DNA of 64,000 nt from Actinomadura litoris (GTDB taxonomy: Bacteria; Actinomycetota; Actinomycetes; Streptosporangiales; Streptosporangiaceae): assembly GCF_009733595.1 (NCBI RefSeq), contig NZ_WOFH01000005.1:470406-534405 (forward strand). Direction: 5' to 3'. The notes under the pieces are model-generated. The model searched no databases, was not told the DNA's origin, and was given only the letters and a program-made list of their open reading frames with translations. The position numbers were made by a program, and so were the translations under genes. Positions 52,606-63,077 of this stretch are shown here, piece after piece. Position 1 is the first letter of the stretch. Every line of letters starts with the position of its first letter.

Positions 52606-53040
52606 TCAGGCGGGAAATCGGGCGACCCAGCGGCGTTGCCAGGGGGTCTCGACGGCGCGGCGGTGATGGTGTTCGCGCGTCCAGGCGACGGCCTCCTGCG
52701 GGGGCAGGCCCGACAGCACGGCCAGGCACGCGATGACCGTGCCGGTGCGGCCGACGCCGCCCCCGCAGGCGACCTCGACCGCGTCCCCGGAGCGGGCGCG
52801 TCCGTGCAGGTCGCGGACGCGGCGGACGGCCAGCTCCGAATCGCGCGGCAGCAGGAAGTCGGGCCATTCGATCCACTCGTGCGGCCAGTTCAGCGCGTCC
52901 TCGTGGCGGCGGCGCAGGCGGCCCGAGCCGAGGTAGAGGCCGAAGTCCGGCGGCGGGCCGTCCGGCGCCGGATCGCGCAGGCCGCGGCCGCGCACCCAGG
53001 AGCCGTCGGGGAGCCGGAGCGCGCCGGTCAGCGCGCTCAT
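52606..53040 (-). CDS. Dual-specificity/tyrosine phosphatase family protein
   Basis: A 144-residue compact phosphatase with the P-loop ACGGGVGRTGT (Cys92-x5-Arg98) and a plausible general acid Asp in the WPD-like stretch IEWPDFLL. Short for the family, resembling plant-type atypical phosphatases. Begins 10 bp after the stop of the CGNR gene on the same strand, so cotranscribed with it. Confidence 0.83.
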   Translation of the reverse strand: MSALTGALRLPDGSWVRGRGLRDPAPDGPPPDFGLYLGSGRLRRRHEDALNWPHEWIEWPDFLLPRDSELAVRRVRDLHGRARSGDAVEVACGGGVGRTGTVIACLAVLSGLPPQEAVAWTREHHHRRAVETPWQRRWVARFPA

Positions 53041-53050
53041 CGGGCCGCGC

Positions 53051-53644
53051 TCATCGGACCGCGCCCATCGGGTCGCTCCCGGCCTGGCGGCGGGCCCGGT
53101 GGTTGGCGACGTTCAGCCGGTTCCCGCACAGGTCGGGCATGCAGTAGCGGCGGCGCCCGGCGCGGCTGGTGTCGGCGAACACGCCCCGGCAGTCCGGCGC
53201 GGCGCAGGCGCGGAACCGGTCGTGGCCGAGGGTCCTGACGGTGCCGAGCAGCCCGATCCCGATCAGCGCGGCCAACTCGTCGGCGAGGGGCGCGCCCGGC
53301 ACCGTCGGGACGAACCACTGCCACGCGCCGCCGACCCGGCGCAGCACCGGGCCCCGGCCCGCGCGTCCGGCCAGGACGGTCCCGCCCGCGACGGCCTGCT
53401 CCTCGGTCTCGGTCTCCAGGACGCCGCGCACCTCGCGGCGCAGCAGGTGCACCTGGAAGACGTCGGCCTCGTCCGCGCGGGCGCCGGCGGCGTCGAGCCG
53501 GACGTCGCGTTCAGCCAGGAAGCGGGTCAGCTCGTCCGGGCCGGGGATCGCGTCCCCGGCGGCGCCCCGGACGGTGGGCGACGTGCTGACCAGGTCGGTT
53601 CCGACCGCCGCCCCCACCGCGTAGTCGACGATGGAGATCTCCAC
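53051..53644 (-). CDS. CGNR zinc-finger protein
   Basis: A 197-residue protein with an N-terminal ABATE-like stress-response domain (DELTRFLAERDVRLDAAGARADEADVFQVHLLRREVRGVL) and the C-terminal CGNR finger: FRACAAPDCRGVFADTSRAGRRRYCMPDLCGNRLNVANHRARR. Four Cys would bind zinc. Presumed transcriptional regulator. GGAGGAGC precedes the GTG. Divergent from the LAL regulator across 190 bp. Confidence 0.88.
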   Translation of the reverse strand: MEISIVDYAVGAAVGTDLVSTSPTVRGAAGDAIPGPDELTRFLAERDVRLDAAGARADEADVFQVHLLRREVRGVLETETEEQAVAGGTVLAGRAGRGPVLRRVGGAWQWFVPTVPGAPLADELAALIGIGLLGTVRTLGHDRFRACAAPDCRGVFADTSRAGRRRYCMPDLCGNRLNVANHRARRQAGSDPMGAVR

Positions 53645-53834
53645 GCTCCTCCTTCCAATGTAACCGATGTGGCGAGACTATAGCACTTACCGACGATTTC
53701 GCGAAAACTGCTCGTTTTCCGGGTGATGGGGGCGAATTCGGGGGCGGTAACACTATTCTGAGAGGTCCTCCCACCACGATCACGAACCCGCCGAGGAGCG
53801 TTCGCGCTCCGTGATTTCGCCCGAAGGGCAGTCC

Positions 53835-56696
<2,862 letters not shown>

Positions 56697-56866
56697 GCCG
56701 CGGTCGCGGCGCTCCTGGGGTGCGGCCGCCGGGCACTACGTAACCCCGGGAATCGGCAATATCAGTGATTCTCCGGATGTGCGTCCGTAACCCCATCGGC
56801 GAGGCTCGCGGCAGAGGTGATCGGGTGATCGGGTCCCGTTCGCCGAGGCGCCGGGAGGTGGGGGAC

Positions 56867-57571
56867 GTGACGTCGATACTGCTGTGCTCAGCCAACGCCG
56901 ACTGCCGCGACCGGGTGGCGGGCGTCCTCGGCCGGACGCTCGGGGGCCAGGTCAGGCTCGTGGTGCCGGACGGGAGATCGGTGGCCGCCGCGCTCGTCGC
57001 CGCCGCGACCGACCTGCTCGTGGTCGACCTCAGCCCGTGGCGGGCCGGGCACGGGGACCTCGTCCGAGCGGTGTGCCGGGAGGGGCGCGTGCTCCGCGTC
57101 CCGGTCGTGCTGCTGGTGGACCACACCGCGCGGTTCGGCGAGGCCGCCGGGCGCCCCGAACTGCTGGCCGCGCTGTGGGCCGGTGTCGCGAGCATCGCCG
57201 ACCGGCGGGGGCCGGTCGCCGAGGTGACCGCCGCCGCCCGGACGGCCGCCGCCGGCGGCCGCTACCTCGCCCCCGCGTTCGCCTGCTGTCTGCTGGACGA
57301 CCCCGTCGACGGGCCCGCGCTGCTGGACGAGCTGTTCGAGGCCGACCCGCACCGTCCCGGTGTGCTGACGCCGCGCGAGCGGGAGGTGCTGGCGCTGCTG
57401 GCGTCCCGTCCGTCCAACGCGTGGATCGCCGAGCGGCTCGCGCTGAGCGAGAAGACCGTGAAGTACCACGTGTCGAACGTCCTCGGGAAGCTCGGGCTGC
57501 GCGACCGGGGCGAGGCCGCCGCGCTGGCCGCGAGCATGTCGCCCGACCACTGCGGGACGCTGGCGTCCTAG
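56867..57571 (+). CDS. LuxR/NarL-type regulator with atypical receiver
   Basis: A 234-residue response-regulator-like protein. The N-terminal domain (SILLCSANADCRDRVAGVL ... DLLVVDLSPWRAGHGDLV) resembles a receiver with an Asp in VVDLS, but the acidic pocket at the start of strand 1 is replaced (CSANAD), so phosphorylation is doubtful. The C-terminal helix-turn-helix is LTPREREVLALLASRPSNAWIAERLALSEKTVKYHVSNVLGKLGL. GGAGGTGGGGG precedes the GTG. No sensor kinase adjoins it; the next gene is a Ser/Thr kinase on the other strand. Confidence 0.85.
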   Translation: MTSILLCSANADCRDRVAGVLGRTLGGQVRLVVPDGRSVAAALVAAATDLLVVDLSPWRAGHGDLVRAVCREGRVLRVPVVLLVDHTARFGEAAGRPELLAALWAGVASIADRRGPVAEVTAAARTAAAGGRYLAPAFACCLLDDPVDGPALLDELFEADPHRPGVLTPREREVLALLASRPSNAWIAERLALSEKTVKYHVSNVLGKLGLRDRGEAAALAASMSPDHCGTLAS

Positions 57572-57575
57572 CGCG

Positions 57576-59048
57576 TCAGGCGTGGCCGCCCCACCGGGGG
57601 CCCGCGTACCGGACGACGATCCCCTCGATCTCCCGCCGCGAGGTCCGCAGCCGGATCAGCGGGGCGATGACGACCCAGCCGGTGTCCGCCTCGGTGTAGC
57701 AGAACGGGCTCCGCGGGCTCAGGTAGTCGGGCTGCGCGCTCCCAGGGTTCAGGGATACGCACAACGCCCGCTTCTTCTTGTCGTCGATGCGGCGGAGCAC
57801 GACCCGTCCGATCTCGTGCCACCCGTAGTGGACGCGGCGTCCGCCGTGCCGCAGGCTGAGCCCGCCGGGGCCGATCTCGAACGTCACGGGCCGCGCCAGC
57901 GCCATGGCCTGCCAGACCGCGCGCGGAATCGCCCTGACGCAGTTCACCGCGCCGACTATGGCCACGACGACGCCGATGAGCGTGGCGACGCTGTCGGCGT
58001 CGGAGGAGGTGCCGCCGAGGGCGAGCCCGGCGCCGAGCAGAAAGATCGCGACCCAGATCAGCGAGTAGAGGACGGACGCGGCGAGCGCGATCGCGGCGGG
58101 CGTGATCCGCCCCGCGATCCGCACGGCCTGCCGCGCGGGTGGGGCGGCCTGCGGCGACGGGAGTTGGCGCGTCGGTGCCGGCCTGGGAGTGGGCGTGTGC
58201 GCGGTGGGGAAGCGGGTGACCATCTCCTGGACGGGCGGCGGCAGCCAGGCGCCCGCGTCCCCGCCCGGGGTCAGGGCGCCGAGCAGGTCGGACGGCGCCG
58301 GACGGGCCGCCGGGTCCTTGGCGAGGCAGGCCGCGACCAGGGGGCCGAGCGGCTCCGGCACGCCGCCGAGATCGGGCTCCCGGTGCACGACCCGGTAGGT
58401 CAGCGCCTCCGAGGGTCCCTCGCCGAACGGCCGCACCCCGACCGCGAAGGCGAGCACGGCGCCGAGCGCGAACACGTCGCAGGCCGGCGTGCTCGCGCCG
58501 TCCGTGATCAGCTCGGGGGCCATGAAGCCGGGCGTCCCGGCGCGGGTCGTGATCCCGGACGCGTCGACCGCGCGGGCGATGCCGAAGTCGATGACGCGCG
58601 GCCCGTCGGCGGCGATCAGCACGTTGGACGGCTTGAGGTCGCGGTGCACGACCCCCGCCCCGTGGACGGCCTCCAGCGCCTCGGCCAGCCCGGCGCCGAG
58701 CACCCGGGCCGAGGCCGGGGGGAACGGTCCGTGCTCGGCGACCGCCGAGGCCAGCGAGGGCCCGGGGACGTAGGCGGTGACCAGCCAGGGCGTGTCGGCG
58801 TCGGGGTCGGCGTCCACGACCGGCGCGGTGTGGAACCCGCCGACCCGCCGGGCCGCCTCCACCTCCCGCTTGAACCGGCGCCGGAACTCGGCGTCGGCGG
58901 CGAAACCGGCGTGGACGAGCTTGACGGCGACGGGCCGTCCGCCGGGCGATGACCCGAGGTAGACCTGGCCCATCCCGCCCGCGCCGAGGCGCGCCGTCAG
59001 GGTGTACCGGCCGACGGTACGGGGGTCCTCGGGTCGCAGATCGTCCAC
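57576..59048 (-). CDS. Ser/Thr protein kinase with C-terminal membrane region
   Basis: A 490-residue Hanks-type kinase. Gly-loop LGAGGMGQVYLG, Lys43, catalytic loop HRDLKPSN (Asp137), DFG (Asp154), and activation segment ending GTPGFMAPE. After a Pro/Thr linker come two membrane segments (ITPAAIALAASVLYSLIWVAIFLL, VATLIGVVVAIVGAVNCV) and a PH-like C-terminal domain (MALARPVTFEIGPGGLSLRHGGRRVHYGWHEIGRVVL). The latter is unusual, since external PASTA or beta-propeller sensors are commoner. GTG start with GGAGGAGG upstream. Confidence 0.92.
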   Translation of the reverse strand: MDDLRPEDPRTVGRYTLTARLGAGGMGQVYLGSSPGGRPVAVKLVHAGFAADAEFRRRFKREVEAARRVGGFHTAPVVDADPDADTPWLVTAYVPGPSLASAVAEHGPFPPASARVLGAGLAEALEAVHGAGVVHRDLKPSNVLIAADGPRVIDFGIARAVDASGITTRAGTPGFMAPELITDGASTPACDVFALGAVLAFAVGVRPFGEGPSEALTYRVVHREPDLGGVPEPLGPLVAACLAKDPAARPAPSDLLGALTPGGDAGAWLPPPVQEMVTRFPTAHTPTPRPAPTRQLPSPQAAPPARQAVRIAGRITPAAIALAASVLYSLIWVAIFLLGAGLALGGTSSDADSVATLIGVVVAIVGAVNCVRAIPRAVWQAMALARPVTFEIGPGGLSLRHGGRRVHYGWHEIGRVVLRRIDDKKKRALCVSLNPGSAQPDYLSPRSPFCYTEADTGWVVIAPLIRLRTSRREIEGIVVRYAGPRWGGHA

Positions 59049-59134
59049 AGCCCCTCCTCCGGTCGTGACGGCCCCCGCCCAAGATTCAAGCGGTGCGGGG
59101 AGGTTTCGGAAAGCCCCGGGACGGCGTCCGTCGC

Positions 59135-59506
59135 TCAGACCGCGAACAGCAGGGCGGCGCTGAGCAGGACGACCAGCGCGGTCGCGAAGTGGATGCCGAA
59201 CGCGGCGGCCCTCGTCCCGCCGTTGCGCAGCACGATCACGGTGTCGCCGAGCGGGACGAGTGCGACGACGAGCATGTACCAGGCGGCGGCGTCGGCTCCG
59301 GAGAAGGCGACCAGGGCCAGGCCGAGGAGCCCGAAGGCGGCGTCGCGGACCCCCTTGACGCTCAGGTAGGCGGGGTCGCCGTCCGGCTTGGCGGGGACGC
59401 CGTAGCCGGCCGCCGCCGGAAGCGGCTGGACGAGGAACCGCGCGCCGATGAACAGGACGAACAGGCTGAGCAGGACGGCCAGGCCGTAGGCGATCGGTGC
59501 GAGCAT
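59135..59506 (-). CDS. DUF4267 small membrane protein
   Basis: A 123-residue protein with four predicted membrane helices (IAYGLAVLLSLFVLFIGARF; VRDAAFGLLGLALVAFSG; AAWYMLVVALVPLGDTVIVL; FATALVVLLSAALLF), matching DUF4267. GGGAG precedes the ATG. Divergent from a TetR gene with operator palindromes in the 89-bp gap; the TetR very probably controls it. Confidence 0.87.
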   Translation of the reverse strand: MLAPIAYGLAVLLSLFVLFIGARFLVQPLPAAAGYGVPAKPDGDPAYLSVKGVRDAAFGLLGLALVAFSGADAAAWYMLVVALVPLGDTVIVLRNGGTRAAAFGIHFATALVVLLSAALLFAV

Positions 59507-59523
59507 GACGACTCCCGTTGAGT

Positions 59524-59585
59524 TAGCAGTGCTAGGAACGTGATCGACGTTAGCAGAGCATTGGCAAGATGACTAGCGATGCTAG
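59524..59585. promoter_or_regulatory. TetR operator cluster between DUF4267 and tetR
   Basis: TAGCAGTGCTA (59524-59534) is a dyad with 5-bp arms; TAGCAGAGCAT (59551-59561) is a related half-perfect copy; CTAGCGATGCTAG (59573-59585) has perfect 5-bp arms. The spacing and shared TAGCA half-sites suggest cooperative repressor binding covering both promoters. Confidence 0.7.
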
Positions 59586-59595
59586 GATCATGGCC

Positions 59596-60165
59596 ATGTC
59601 GATTCAGGCGCGCCGGGAGCGCGAGCGGGCGGAACGGGAACGGGCGATCGTCACGGCCGCGCGGGAGCTGGCCGAGGCCGAGGGCTGGGACGCGGTGACC
59701 ACGCGGCGGCTCGCGGCGGAGATCGAGTACAGCCAGCCCATCCTCTACAGCCATTTCTCGGGCAAGGACGCGATCATGGCCGCGGTCGCGCTGGAGGGGT
59801 TAGCCGACCTCGCCGCCGTACTGCGCGCGGCCCGTCCGGGCGGCATCGCGGCGGTCGCGGCCGCCTACGCCGAGTTCGGCGAGCGGCGGCCCGCGCTGTA
59901 CGACGCGATGCTCACGCTCGCCGTCGACCTGGAGTTCGCCAGCCCGGAGTCACCGGCGCCCTTGCGGGAGGGGTTCGGCGAACTGCGCGAGACCATGCGC
60001 CCCTACGCGGGCGACGACGACCTGGAGATGCTCACCGAGACGTTCTGGAGCGGCCTGCACGGCCTGCACATGCTGATGCGCCACGGCCGCCTGCGCCGCG
60101 CCGACCACGAGCGGCGGCTCGCGCTCCTGATCGGCCGGTTCTCCTCCCCGGTCAGAAGTCGATGA
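59596..60165 (+). CDS. TetR/AcrR family transcriptional regulator
   Basis: A 189-residue regulator: helix-turn-helix RAIVTAARELAEAEGWDAVTTRRLAAEIEYSQPILYSHFSGKDAI and a TetR_C_33/WHG-like ligand domain. Start at ATG 59596 is preferred because AGGATC lies 8 nt upstream and an upstream start at 59569 would put the operator inside the gene. Likely autoregulated and controlling the divergent DUF4267 gene. Overlaps the convergent DUF5825 gene by 14 bp. Confidence 0.87.
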   Translation: MSIQARRERERAERERAIVTAARELAEAEGWDAVTTRRLAAEIEYSQPILYSHFSGKDAIMAAVALEGLADLAAVLRAARPGGIAAVAAAYAEFGERRPALYDAMLTLAVDLEFASPESPAPLREGFGELRETMRPYAGDDDLEMLTETFWSGLHGLHMLMRHGRLRRADHERRLALLIGRFSSPVRSR

Positions 60166-60859
60166 CGGGCGCGGGCCAGCGGCGCAGCCGGTAGGGCAGC
60201 CCGACCGCGACGCCGCCGAGCTCGACGGCGAGCCGCGCGTCCAGCAGGTCGCGCAGGTGGGCGCGGTCGTCCGCGCCGAGGTCCGCGACCTCGACCGGGT
60301 CGGCGAGGCGGTGGAAGAGCGCGAGCAGGCCCGGCTCGTGGATGACGAAGTGGGCGCCCGGGTCCTCGCGCAGGTCCTGGACGGCGGCGAACCCGGGCCC
60401 GCGCCGCCAGTAGCACTGGCCGTAGCGGTGCGCCGCCCGCCACTTGCCCGCGACCTCGTCGCCGAACGCCGGGGGCGCCAGGTGGAACAGCAGCCCGCAC
60501 GGCAGGTCCGCGACCGGGCCGCCCCACTCCAGCGGGAGCTGGAACGAGGTCGCGCGGACGAGGAAGGCGATCAGCCAGGGCGCGCGCGGCAGCGCCGGGG
60601 CCTCCAGCGTCAGGCCGACGACCCCGGCGGCGGGCAGCGCGCCGAGCGCGTCGTCGCCGGGCCACGGGCCGCCGTCGAGTTCGGCCCCGGTCGGGCGGAC
60701 GCGCAGCCACGTCAGCGGCTCCTGCTTCCCGCGCGGGACCGCCGTGCCGGACGCCAGGTCGGCCAGGGACACCTCCAGGACGCGGACGTCCGGGCGCCCC
60801 CGTGCGGCGGCGACCCCGGCGGCGCTGGTCAGGTCGACCGGCGGCAGGTCGCGGATCAT
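60152..60859 (-). CDS. DUF5825 family protein of a radical SAM RiPP locus
   Basis: A 235-residue soluble protein from ATG 60859 (GGGGAG upstream), starting MIRDLPPVDLTSAAGVAAARG. Segments LPLEWGGPVADLPCGLLFHLAPP and CYWRRGPGFAAVQDLREDPGAHFVIHEPGLLALFHRLADPV fit DUF5825, a family that accompanies RiPP-maturation radical SAM C-methyltransferases in actinobacteria. Role unknown; a substrate-delivery or accessory function is inferred. Last gene of the minus-strand operon, 16 bp after the radical SAM gene. Confidence 0.78.
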   Translation of the reverse strand: MIRDLPPVDLTSAAGVAAARGRPDVRVLEVSLADLASGTAVPRGKQEPLTWLRVRPTGAELDGGPWPGDDALGALPAAGVVGLTLEAPALPRAPWLIAFLVRATSFQLPLEWGGPVADLPCGLLFHLAPPAFGDEVAGKWRAAHRYGQCYWRRGPGFAAVQDLREDPGAHFVIHEPGLLALFHRLADPVEVADLGADDRAHLRDLLDARLAVELGGVAVGLPYRLRRWPAPVIDF

Positions 60860-60875
60860 CGTGCTCCCCGAAGGA

Positions 60876-62780
60876 TCATGTGCCCGCACCGACCATGGCG
60901 GGCGTGGGGATGGCCGTGCCGCGCACCGCCGTCGCGTCGTGCCCGGTCGACAGCGTCACCGCGCGCCCCGACTCGCGGAAGACGAGGCCGAGCGCGGTGA
61001 GATCGTCGATGAACGCCGAGGCCCAGGCGGCGTCGACCGGCCACCCGCCCGCCGACAGGTGCCGCGCGAGGCCCTCCGGCGAGCGGCCCCGCCCGAGCGC
61101 GGCGTAGGCGGCGACCTCGGCCGGTTCGTCCAGGACGTGGTCGGCGGCGCGCCGCCCGGCCCGCCGGTCGTACAGGTGCAGCCGCCCGGCGACGGCCCGG
61201 TGGGTGAGCGCCGAGGTCGCGTACGCCTCGCGCCAGGCGTCGAACGCCGCCTTCAACCCGGTCAGTGTGGCGCCGCCGACGCCCTGGTCGGGCGTCTCGA
61301 AGAGGTAGGCGACGTCGTTCAGGTCCGGTTCGCCCAGGTCGGGGAACACGCCCCGGTACCAGGATCGCGGACGGCGCTCGGCGAATCCCAGGTCAGGGTG
61401 GTCGAAGTACGGGTTGAAACGTTCGAGCGCGATGCGGTGCGCGCCGAGCGGCGGCTGAAGATGGTACAGAAGGGGGATCTGGGTGATCACCTCCTGATAG
61501 CACCCATCGGTCTCGCCGGGGAAGCCGACGAGGTAGTTCCACAGCACGGTGAGGCTCTGCTCCTGGAGTTCGCGAAGCGTCGCGACGTTGTTCGCGCCGG
61601 TGACGCCCTTGCGCATGAGCTTCAGCGGCAGCGAATGGAGGTTCTCGATTCCCGGCTGCACCTGGATGACCCCCGCGCCGCGCAACGCGCGCGCCTGCTC
61701 CGGTGTGATGTTCGACTTGATCTCGTACATCACCCGCAGATCGAGATCGCTTTTCTCCAGTGTGGGGAAAACCGTTTCGTAGTAGTTCTTGTCAACGATG
61801 TTGTCGGTGGTGAGAACATCGAGCACCTGATGCCTCTCGATGCCCGCGAGCAACTCCTCGACGACCCGGTCCGGCGCCTTCGACCGGAACGGCAGAATGA
61901 GATCGGAGAGCCCGCAGAAAGTGCAGTGGTGCCGCTCGCCCCACCAGCATCCGCGCGCCGACTCCATCATCAGCGCGGGCTGGATGTAGTCGGCGACCGG
62001 CGATTCCTCCAGTCGCTCGAAATAGGCGCTCTGGTCCATCGGCGGGAACTGCGCGCCGCTCGGCAGCGCGCCGCCCTCGGGGTTCGCGCGGGACGTCCCG
62101 TCCGCGTCGCGCCAGCACAGGCCGGGAATCGAGGCCGGCCGCCCTTGGTCGCCCTCGGCCAGCGCGGCCAGCAGCGAGCGCAGCGGCGCCTCGCCCTCCC
62201 GCCGCACCACAAAGTCGATCTCCGGGAAGCACCGGTGCAGCGCGGCGCCCATGGTGTCGTCGCAGTTGGAGCCGCCGAAGACGATCGTGATGTCCGGATC
62301 GAGCGCCCGCAGCCGCCGTGCGACCGCGAGTGCCGGAATGGTCTGGGAGAACGTCGTGGTGAACCCCACGACCTCGGGACGGCCCGCGATGATCTCTTGC
62401 GCCGCGGCGTCGGCGAACGCCGGGGCGAGCTCGAAGATCTGCTCCGCGACGTCCGGGTCGAAGCCGATCGCGGCGCAGGCGGCGGACGCCTCGTCCGGGA
62501 AACTCCGGTGCCCGTAGAGCGCGCCGGTGAAAAGCCATTCACCTATTCCGCCGGTGAATCCCTCTTCGGCGACGTACATGTACGCCTCGGGCAGCAATCG
62601 CGCTCGCGCGGTGCCTTCCTCGGCCGTTTCCGCCTCGCCGAGCAGGTGCTCGGCGAAGGAAATGCTGCCGTAGTACGTGGTGACCTCGTGGTCCGGCGCG
62701 AGGGCCGCGGCCAGGACGCCGGCCGCGCCGTTCGGCGCGGTCATGAGGTGCCAGGGCATGACCGCGAGGGTCACCCGCAC
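60876..62780 (-). CDS. RiPP maturation radical SAM C-methyltransferase (cobalamin-binding)
   Basis: A 634-residue enzyme of the RiPP-maturation radical SAM type. Residues about 85-200 form a B12-binding-like domain (VVGFTTTFSQTIPALAVARRL, ITIVFGGSNCDDTMGAALH). The radical SAM domain has Cys278, Cys286 and Cys289 in GCWWGERHHCTFCGL, the diagnostic CX7CX2C of this family, plus DNIVDKNYYE, QPGIENLHSLPLKLMRKGVT and NYLVGFPGET. The C-terminal 140 residues are helical with a winged-helix-like end (RSPEGLARHLSAGGWPVDAAWASAFIDDL). Expected reaction: transfer of a methyl group from methylcobalamin to unactivated carbons of a peptide. GTG start with GGAGGT upstream. Confidence 0.92.
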   Translation of the reverse strand: MRVTLAVMPWHLMTAPNGAAGVLAAALAPDHEVTTYYGSISFAEHLLGEAETAEEGTARARLLPEAYMYVAEEGFTGGIGEWLFTGALYGHRSFPDEASAACAAIGFDPDVAEQIFELAPAFADAAAQEIIAGRPEVVGFTTTFSQTIPALAVARRLRALDPDITIVFGGSNCDDTMGAALHRCFPEIDFVVRREGEAPLRSLLAALAEGDQGRPASIPGLCWRDADGTSRANPEGGALPSGAQFPPMDQSAYFERLEESPVADYIQPALMMESARGCWWGERHHCTFCGLSDLILPFRSKAPDRVVEELLAGIERHQVLDVLTTDNIVDKNYYETVFPTLEKSDLDLRVMYEIKSNITPEQARALRGAGVIQVQPGIENLHSLPLKLMRKGVTGANNVATLRELQEQSLTVLWNYLVGFPGETDGCYQEVITQIPLLYHLQPPLGAHRIALERFNPYFDHPDLGFAERRPRSWYRGVFPDLGEPDLNDVAYLFETPDQGVGGATLTGLKAAFDAWREAYATSALTHRAVAGRLHLYDRRAGRRAADHVLDEPAEVAAYAALGRGRSPEGLARHLSAGGWPVDAAWASAFIDDLTALGLVFRESGRAVTLSTGHDATAVRGTAIPTPAMVGAGT

Positions 62781-62869
62781 GTGTCGACCTCCGGTGGTGG
62801 ATGGGAAACGAGTGCCGGACGGAAACGTGGCGCGAACCCGAAAAGGGGCCCGGCCACGCTCGGGAGCCG

Positions 62870-62926
62870 TCAGAACTCGTGGCGCTGGCTGGCCGTCTGC
62901 TGCTTACGGATTACCTTTCGCTTCAC
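62870..62926 (-). CDS. Candidate RiPP precursor peptide, 18 residues
   Basis: GTG start with AGGGAGGA four bases upstream, encoding MKRKVIRKQQTASQRHEF and then TGA, 89 bp before the radical SAM gene on the same strand. An in-frame GTG at 62956 would give 28 residues by adding a segment beginning MKLPAQKGGP. The peptide has no Cys, is rich in Lys/Arg/Gln, and offers Val, Ile, Thr, Gln and Arg as methylation sites. No other small frame in the cluster has a comparable ribosome binding site. That it is the substrate of the methyltransferase is inferred from position. Confidence 0.6.
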   Translation of the reverse strand: MKRKVIRKQQTASQRHEF

Positions 62927-63077
62927 GGGTCCTCCCTTCTGGGCTGGAAGTTTCACGCACCTTTTCTACCCGCCGCGACGAGGGCCACCGCACCGGGGTG
63001 GCCGATGTCGGCCAAGATCAGGCACTTTTCCGCCAAGCCGTGTGCGGACCGTGCTTACCTGGGTGCTGGAGGTGAAA
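62927..63077. promoter_or_regulatory. Divergent promoter region of the RiPP locus
   Basis: 151 bp between the candidate precursor and the exporter gene. On the minus strand GGTAGAAAAGG is the most promoter-like stretch; on the plus strand ACTTTTCCGCC and GTGCTTACCTGG are AT-richer. Both flanking genes have excellent ribosome binding sites at its ends. An alternative upstream start of the peptide (62956) would fall inside this region. Confidence 0.45.

Noticed and set aside
52397..52666. Plus-strand frame between the DUF488 and phosphatase genes
   Set aside because: No ribosome binding site and a composition unlike genes here; it runs into the antisense of the phosphatase gene.
62677..63075. 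Plus-strand 132-codon frame over the RiPP promoter region
   Set aside because: It overlaps the radical SAM start antisense and the small peptide; no Shine-Dalgarno and an Arg/Pro/Ala-rich shadow translation.
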